Below are positions 59,730-64,000 of a stretch of 64,000 nucleotides of DNA, in pieces. The stretch comes from an uncultured Granulosicoccus sp. Lineage in GTDB: Bacteria; Pseudomonadota; Gammaproteobacteria; Granulosicoccales; Granulosicoccaceae. Below the pieces are notes generated by a model. That model was given only the letters and a program-made list of their open reading frames with translations. It was not told the origin of the DNA and made no database searches. Within the stretch, counting starts at the first letter, position 1; each line of letters starts with the position of its first letter. The DNA is taken from contig CALDSR010000041.1 of the NCBI GenBank assembly GCA_937924505.1, positions 94,752 through 158,751 on the forward strand, given 5' to 3'. A program made the translations under genes and the position numbers.

Positions 59730-61547
59730 CTAGGCCGTGTGATGCACCTCTTTCATCGCATACACTGGCGTATCCAACCCAGCATGTCGTGCCTTCAATT
59801 GCAACGCCAGAAACTGCGAGTAGTGACGCGACTGATGAAGGTTGCCTCCATGAAACCATAAACCTGTCTGCTTGGTTGGCTTCCACATATTGCGAAGTTC
59901 ACCTTCCCAGGGACCTGGATCTTTTTTCGTATCTGATCCCAAGCCCCAACATTTTCCAACCGTGTCCGCGACTTCCTGGCTGATCAGATCCGCAGCCCAA
60001 CCATTCATCGAAGAATAACCTGTCGCCAGAACAATCAGGTCCGCTTCCAGCTCACTGCCATCATCAAAGGCAATGCCGTTTTCAGTATATCGCTCAGCTT
60101 GTACACCGCTCTTGAGTTTGATCTTGCCATCCGCGACTAATTCACTGGCACCTACGTCTATGTAGTAACCGGAGCCTCGACGCAAATATTTCATGAACAG
60201 ACCCGAGCCATCCTCACCAAAGTCGAGTAGAAAACCCGCTTTCTCCAATCGCGAATACAGATCAGCGTCACGCTTGGCCATTTCCTCGTACACCGGAATG
60301 TGGAAACTGTGCATGATTTTGTAAGGCACCGAGGCGAAAATCAGATCAGCCTTGTGATGATCTATACCGTTAGCAACTGCATCCTCAGAATACAAACCGC
60401 CGAGCGCAAGCTCCATCAATGACTCGGATTTGGCAATATGGGTTGAGCTTCGCTGCACCATCGTTACATCAGCACCGGATTCATAGAGAGCCGCACAAAT
60501 GTCATGTGCCGAATTGTTGGAACCAACAACAACACAGCGTTTGCCAACATAAGCATCGGGGCCCGGATGCTGACTGGAATGCTGAACTTCGCCTTTGTAC
60601 TTGTCCCTATCGGGAAAATTCGGGATATTCGGTTTCGCTGACATGCCGGTTGCCATGACCAATTGCTTCGGCTTCAACGTGACAGACTTGCCTTCCCGTT
60701 TCACATTGACTGTCCAGTCACCGCTTGCCTCGTCAAATTCCGCTTTCTCACAAACCGTCGAGCCCCAATAGTTGAGCTCCATGATGCCAGTGTACATTTC
60801 CAGCCAATCGCCAATCTTGTCCTTGGGTGAAAATACCGGCCAGTGTTCAGGAAACGGCAAATACGGCAAGTGGTCGTACCAGACCGGATCATGTAATGCG
60901 AGAGATTTATACCGCTTGCGCCAACTATCGCCGGGACGTTCATTTTTTTCAATGATGATTGTGGGAACATTCAACATGCGCAAACGTGCACCCAACGCAA
61001 TGCCACCTTGCCCACCGCCAATGATCACTACATAGGGTTGCTCATCGTATCCCAGTGATTTTTTTTCGGCTTCACGGTTTTCAAGCCACGTTGTGCGCTT
61101 ATCGTCATAACCGTGTGTAACCCCTCGCATACGACGATGACCTTCCGGCTCTTCAAAGCCTTTAAGCTCAACCAGCGTTGTCAGAAAGGTAAATGCTTTT
61201 CCGTCGCGAAGACGAACATGACTGCGACCTCGACCGTTCGCAGTTTCAAATGTCAACCACGCTTCAGTAATTCCATCTGTCGTCGCTGGCGGTTCCTCTA
61301 TCTGCCAGTGGCTGAATCGGGTCTTGGCGGCACACTCATTCAGCATGTCGGCAATGGCCGCAGTCCCCTCCGCCGTGTGAATATTCCAGGTAAGACTCAC
61401 CAGATCCCGCCAGAATCCTTCCGGCTCAAAAAGAGCGGCAGCGTCTCCCGGGGTGCCAGATGTCAGCGCCCTGTCCAACGCCGTTAACCAGGTGTCAACT
61501 TCTTGCTGTGCCGGTGTCACGGCATCATTTTTCACTGCTTCTGCCAT
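59730..61547 (-). CDS. Flavin-containing monooxygenase with N-terminal NTF2-like domain
   Basis: A 605-residue protein. Residues ~1-150 are SnoaL/NTF2-like (LTALDRALTSGTPGDAAALFEPEGFWRDLVSLTWNIHTAEG...). The rest is a flavin monooxygenase: FAD motif VVIIGGGQGGIALGARL near residue 174, GDSWRKRYKSLALHDP and the FMO/BVMO-like YKGEVQHSSQHPG motif. The second nucleotide motif CVVVGSNNSAHDI lacks the usual third Gly. It resembles plant YUCCA-type and bacterial FMO enzymes that oxygenate N, S or a carbonyl. AGGGG sits just upstream of the ATG. Substrate unknown. Confidence 0.87.
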   Translation of the reverse strand: MAEAVKNDAVTPAQQEVDTWLTALDRALTSGTPGDAAALFEPEGFWRDLVSLTWNIHTAEGTAAIADMLNECAAKTRFSHWQIEEPPATTDGITEAWLTFETANGRGRSHVRLRDGKAFTFLTTLVELKGFEEPEGHRRMRGVTHGYDDKRTTWLENREAEKKSLGYDEQPYVVIIGGGQGGIALGARLRMLNVPTIIIEKNERPGDSWRKRYKSLALHDPVWYDHLPYLPFPEHWPVFSPKDKIGDWLEMYTGIMELNYWGSTVCEKAEFDEASGDWTVNVKREGKSVTLKPKQLVMATGMSAKPNIPNFPDRDKYKGEVQHSSQHPGPDAYVGKRCVVVGSNNSAHDICAALYESGADVTMVQRSSTHIAKSESLMELALGGLYSEDAVANGIDHHKADLIFASVPYKIMHSFHIPVYEEMAKRDADLYSRLEKAGFLLDFGEDGSGLFMKYLRRGSGYYIDVGASELVADGKIKLKSGVQAERYTENGIAFDDGSELEADLIVLATGYSSMNGWAADLISQEVADTVGKCWGLGSDTKKDPGPWEGELRNMWKPTKQTGLWFHGGNLHQSRHYSQFLALQLKARHAGLDTPVYAMKEVHHTA

Positions 61548-61704
61548 ATCTTATCCCCTTGGAATTGTGTTTTTAATCTTGCACTGTCTAAAGATTGCGA
61601 GAAACGGTGTCTGCGATCTAGCGATCAGACACGGGATACGAGCATCCAGCCCGACATCGATGCTATCGCAGTGCGAAGCTCAAAACAAATAGACCCAATG
61701 CCCC

Positions 61705-61736
61705 AGAGACAAGCCGTAAAAGAGACAAGCCGTAAA
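61705..61736. repeat. Tandem duplication of 16 bases
   Basis: AGAGACAAGCCGTAAA occurs twice in direct tandem (61705-61720 and 61721-61736) in the 252-base gap between the monooxygenase and the G8 lipoprotein gene. Probably a recent slippage event; no function is evident. Confidence 0.85.
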
Positions 61737-61799
61737 ACAGGGACAACAGCGATATCAACGACGTCGCGAAATCAAACAAATGAAAGAGAAAATAGTGAG

Positions 61800-63995
61800 T
61801 CAAGGCGACATAACGCCCGCATCCCACCCCCAGCCATGAATGCTGGTCACAGGCTGGCGAATGTCGAAAAAATCCGGGTGGCCGAGACTGCGCGTCTCGT
61901 CAGGCACGCCGGTCAACGACCCATCAACATCAGTAAATTGCCCCCAGTCAGGCGAATCACCGTCTGCAAAAATGGCTCGACGAGACTGTTCAATGAAACC
62001 TTGCGGTGTATTGATTAGCCGAATGCTGTCAATGGTTGCGCCGCGGTACTGGTTGATCTCGCCGACTTCATTACCGACATTGACAAAGCAGGCCTTGAGA
62101 TTAATACAAGAAAGTCTGTTGAATCGTTTGGATGAACTTGCTTGATCTGTCTCTGGCAGTTGAAAAAAACCACCCAAGGAAAAATCAGGATGAGGATCGC
62201 GGGCAGCACGGTCGGATTCATTGGCGGGCAAGGTGTAATTATTCAAGGCATTATCCGACTGTCCGATCACCACAACATCATCAAGCACATCACCTCCCAC
62301 CACACCGGCTTGACTATCAGCGATAATTGCACGTTTCAATGTCGTGTTGTTTTGCAACCAGACACCGCCAGTTTGCGCCTTGTAGACACTTAAACCATTA
62401 AACACACAGCGGGATGTCAGTGCAGGCGAGCTTCTCAACAGTGTTCCCTGATGATCCATAAACAAACCGAAGCCCGATGCATTTTCTCTGTTGAGCGGAG
62501 TGTCACCCAACACGCTGAATAATGAATGAGCAAGATTGTCATCAAACGCACAGATTCTGTCAGTACCTGACGCCCGAAAAGCCGCAATGTCAGCTTGTTC
62601 GTTAAGTGGATCATAAAAAAATCCATGTCCACCGAGCACACCCGCAGCACGGTTTCCTTCAAGATAATTAAACGTATTGCGAAGCCAGAATGCTGAAGCT
62701 CGATGCTCTGACTGTTTACTCTGCCCTGCCACGCTAGCGGGGTAAGCGAATCGTTGATGGTCAAATTCGCGTCGGGTCAACACGGCGATATTTCGTCTGA
62801 AAGTGTTTCTTACCTCGTTACCGCGTTCGGACGGTACAAACGCGTGGCTTTTAATATCGTAGCTCACCACATTTTCAACGGTCACATCGTCGGTATCAAC
62901 GATACTGACAGCACGTTGAAACCCATGATGAATGGCACTATCACGAAAGAAATGATTACGTCCATCGCCAACGAAATACCACATGAAGCCGTACCGCTCA
63001 GGTCGGGCATTTTGACCTGTATGGCGTAGCTCAAGCCCTTCAATTTCCACACGCGTCAATGGTTCATCGGCAAGCGGACGTGAAACGGTATGACCGACAA
63101 TGACGATACTGGCGCCTTGACCTGTAAGGCTAGAAGTCTCATCACCTTCTATGATGACGCTATGACTCAACAAGCCAACCTCGGCCCGACTGTCCAGTGA
63201 ACGGCCATCAAGAAATTGCCACTCACCAAAGTGATCAAAATTCAATGGCTCATTCAACGTCAAGATTCTTCCATCGGTTGCCGTGATGGCACGCATTTCG
63301 GCTTCACGCGGATCAACATTCGATGCAGCGATAACGATCACATCACCAACTACCCATTGGTTATCTTCTGCGAGTGCGATTGTGGAATCACCGCGTCGAA
63401 CCGTACTGTCAAGACTCGTCCAGCTACGCTTGGCCGCACTGGCGCCATAAATTTCAAGCGCAGCGCCATCTCTGACCATCAACATACGCTGCTCTGCCCC
63501 ATCACGCGTGGCGCCGAACCCGTCGCCATAAAGAGTCAAACGAAAATTTCCATCAAATGGATTGGCGTTCGAACCAACGGCCAATCGAGCTGTAGTTCCG
63601 CTTACAATAATGGTTTGCGCCCGCATCGTCACTTCATCACATACGGTAAGTGAATCGTCGACGATCAATTGTCCAGCCACCAACAAAGACGCGAACTCCG
63701 CATCGCAGATATTCAGCCGAACCGCATCATGTGACAATATCGTCAGGTGATCACCCTTGTTGGTATCACCAAAGTATTCAGACCACGTGGCTCCATTACC
63801 ACTGCGTGCATTGATCTCTGGAATATCTCGTCGCTCATCGATCAATAGACGATTTGGAGATTCACTTGATAACACGTCAGTAATTGGTTCACCATTCGCA
63901 GCCTCCAAGACTGGCACGGTATCCTGACTACCACCCTCGCAGGCAACTATGCCCAACGTTAAAGCCAGACAAGCGACCGTTCTGATATTTTCCAC
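61800..63995 (-). CDS. G8-domain / parallel beta-helix lipoprotein (5' end at window edge)
   Basis: A 731-residue protein as read from GTG 63995. It starts with ENIRTVACLALTLGIVACEGG, a lipoprotein signal with lipobox Cys but a short n-region, so the true start may lie past base 64000. A G8-like domain (~60-180; ATWSEYFGDTNKGDHLTILSHDAVRL..., LIVDDSLTVCDEVTMRAQTIIVSG) is followed by right-handed beta-helix repeats (RVEIEGLELRHTGQNA, NHFFRDSAIHHGFQRAVSIVDTDDVTVENVVSYDIKSHAF). This layout resembles CEMIP/TMEM2-type hyaluronan-binding or hydrolysing proteins. A glycan-binding or lyase role is likely but unproven. Confidence 0.78.
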   Translation of the reverse strand: MENIRTVACLALTLGIVACEGGSQDTVPVLEAANGEPITDVLSSESPNRLLIDERRDIPEINARSGNGATWSEYFGDTNKGDHLTILSHDAVRLNICDAEFASLLVAGQLIVDDSLTVCDEVTMRAQTIIVSGTTARLAVGSNANPFDGNFRLTLYGDGFGATRDGAEQRMLMVRDGAALEIYGASAAKRSWTSLDSTVRRGDSTIALAEDNQWVVGDVIVIAASNVDPREAEMRAITATDGRILTLNEPLNFDHFGEWQFLDGRSLDSRAEVGLLSHSVIIEGDETSSLTGQGASIVIVGHTVSRPLADEPLTRVEIEGLELRHTGQNARPERYGFMWYFVGDGRNHFFRDSAIHHGFQRAVSIVDTDDVTVENVVSYDIKSHAFVPSERGNEVRNTFRRNIAVLTRREFDHQRFAYPASVAGQSKQSEHRASAFWLRNTFNYLEGNRAAGVLGGHGFFYDPLNEQADIAAFRASGTDRICAFDDNLAHSLFSVLGDTPLNRENASGFGLFMDHQGTLLRSSPALTSRCVFNGLSVYKAQTGGVWLQNNTTLKRAIIADSQAGVVGGDVLDDVVVIGQSDNALNNYTLPANESDRAARDPHPDFSLGGFFQLPETDQASSSKRFNRLSCINLKACFVNVGNEVGEINQYRGATIDSIRLINTPQGFIEQSRRAIFADGDSPDWGQFTDVDGSLTGVPDETRSLGHPDFFDIRQPVTSIHGWGWDAGVMSP

Positions 63996-64000
63996 AAGCC

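Overview
This 64 kb window looks like chromosomal DNA of a Gram-negative gammaproteobacterium, probably marine or aquatic. The evidence is a long PlsB-type acyltransferase, a PqiABC envelope system, OmpA/TraF-like outer-membrane proteins, many lipoproteins with LxxC lipoboxes, a Cpx-like Spy/regulator/kinase set and CRP-type palindromes. GC content is moderate (estimated by eye, about 50-53%), coding density is high, and I see no rRNA, tRNA, CRISPR array, prophage or insertion sequence. The species cannot be named from this sequence alone.

Layout. 1-7.9 kb: the start of a sugar-type solute-binding protein (cut by the window edge), an MsbA-like ABC exporter, an AhpD-like protein, plsB, a TraF-like outer-membrane protein and a spermidine-synthase-like protein. 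8-12.7 kb: a surface cassette (HEXXH lipoprotein, OmpA-type protein, large SdrD/cadherin-like exported protein) with a perfect CRP-type palindrome upstream. 12.8-16.2 kb: Nudix hydrolase, then Spy-like protein, response regulator and sensor kinase. 16.2-21 kb: a membrane coiled-coil / solute-binding-VWA / small VWA operon and an acyltransferase. 21.2-30 kb: J-domain protein, pqi operon with a split pqiA, a VWA lipoprotein behind a second CRP-like site, a lipoprotein hydrolase and a YebE-like protein. 29.8-35.3 kb: AlkX/YcaQ-type glycosylase, a sulfur module (metallo-beta-lactamase hydrolase plus two YeeE-type proteins), iolG-iolB and a small OmpA lipoprotein. 35.4-37.4 kb: a GH16 lipoprotein with a repetitive Pro-rich linker.

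The centrepiece is 37.5-51.8 kb. Eleven tightly packed minus-strand genes, many with 1-23 base overlaps, are divergent from one amidohydrolase. They encode two DUF1185 ('amino acid synthesis') paralogues, a UPF0280 protein, a Rieske oxygenase, a branched-chain-type ABC importer with a fused LivH-LivM permease, a molybdenum hydroxylase (FAD subunit plus [2Fe-2S]/Mo subunit) and an iron-sulfur protein resembling 6-hydroxynicotinate reductase. With the enamidase-like amidohydrolase, this has the core of the reductive nicotinate route known from anaerobic Eubacterium barkeri. Here it is joined to an oxygen-dependent Rieske enzyme and a dedicated importer. I infer uptake and catabolism of a pyridine carboxylate or N-methylpyridinium acid; the substrate is unproven.

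The right end (52-64 kb) has an ATP sulfurylase/APS kinase fusion, a LysR regulator, a small unknown protein, a YugP-type metallopeptidase, acetoacetate-CoA ligase, a secreted S1C serine protease, an NTF2-flavin monooxygenase fusion and a G8/beta-helix lipoprotein at the window edge.
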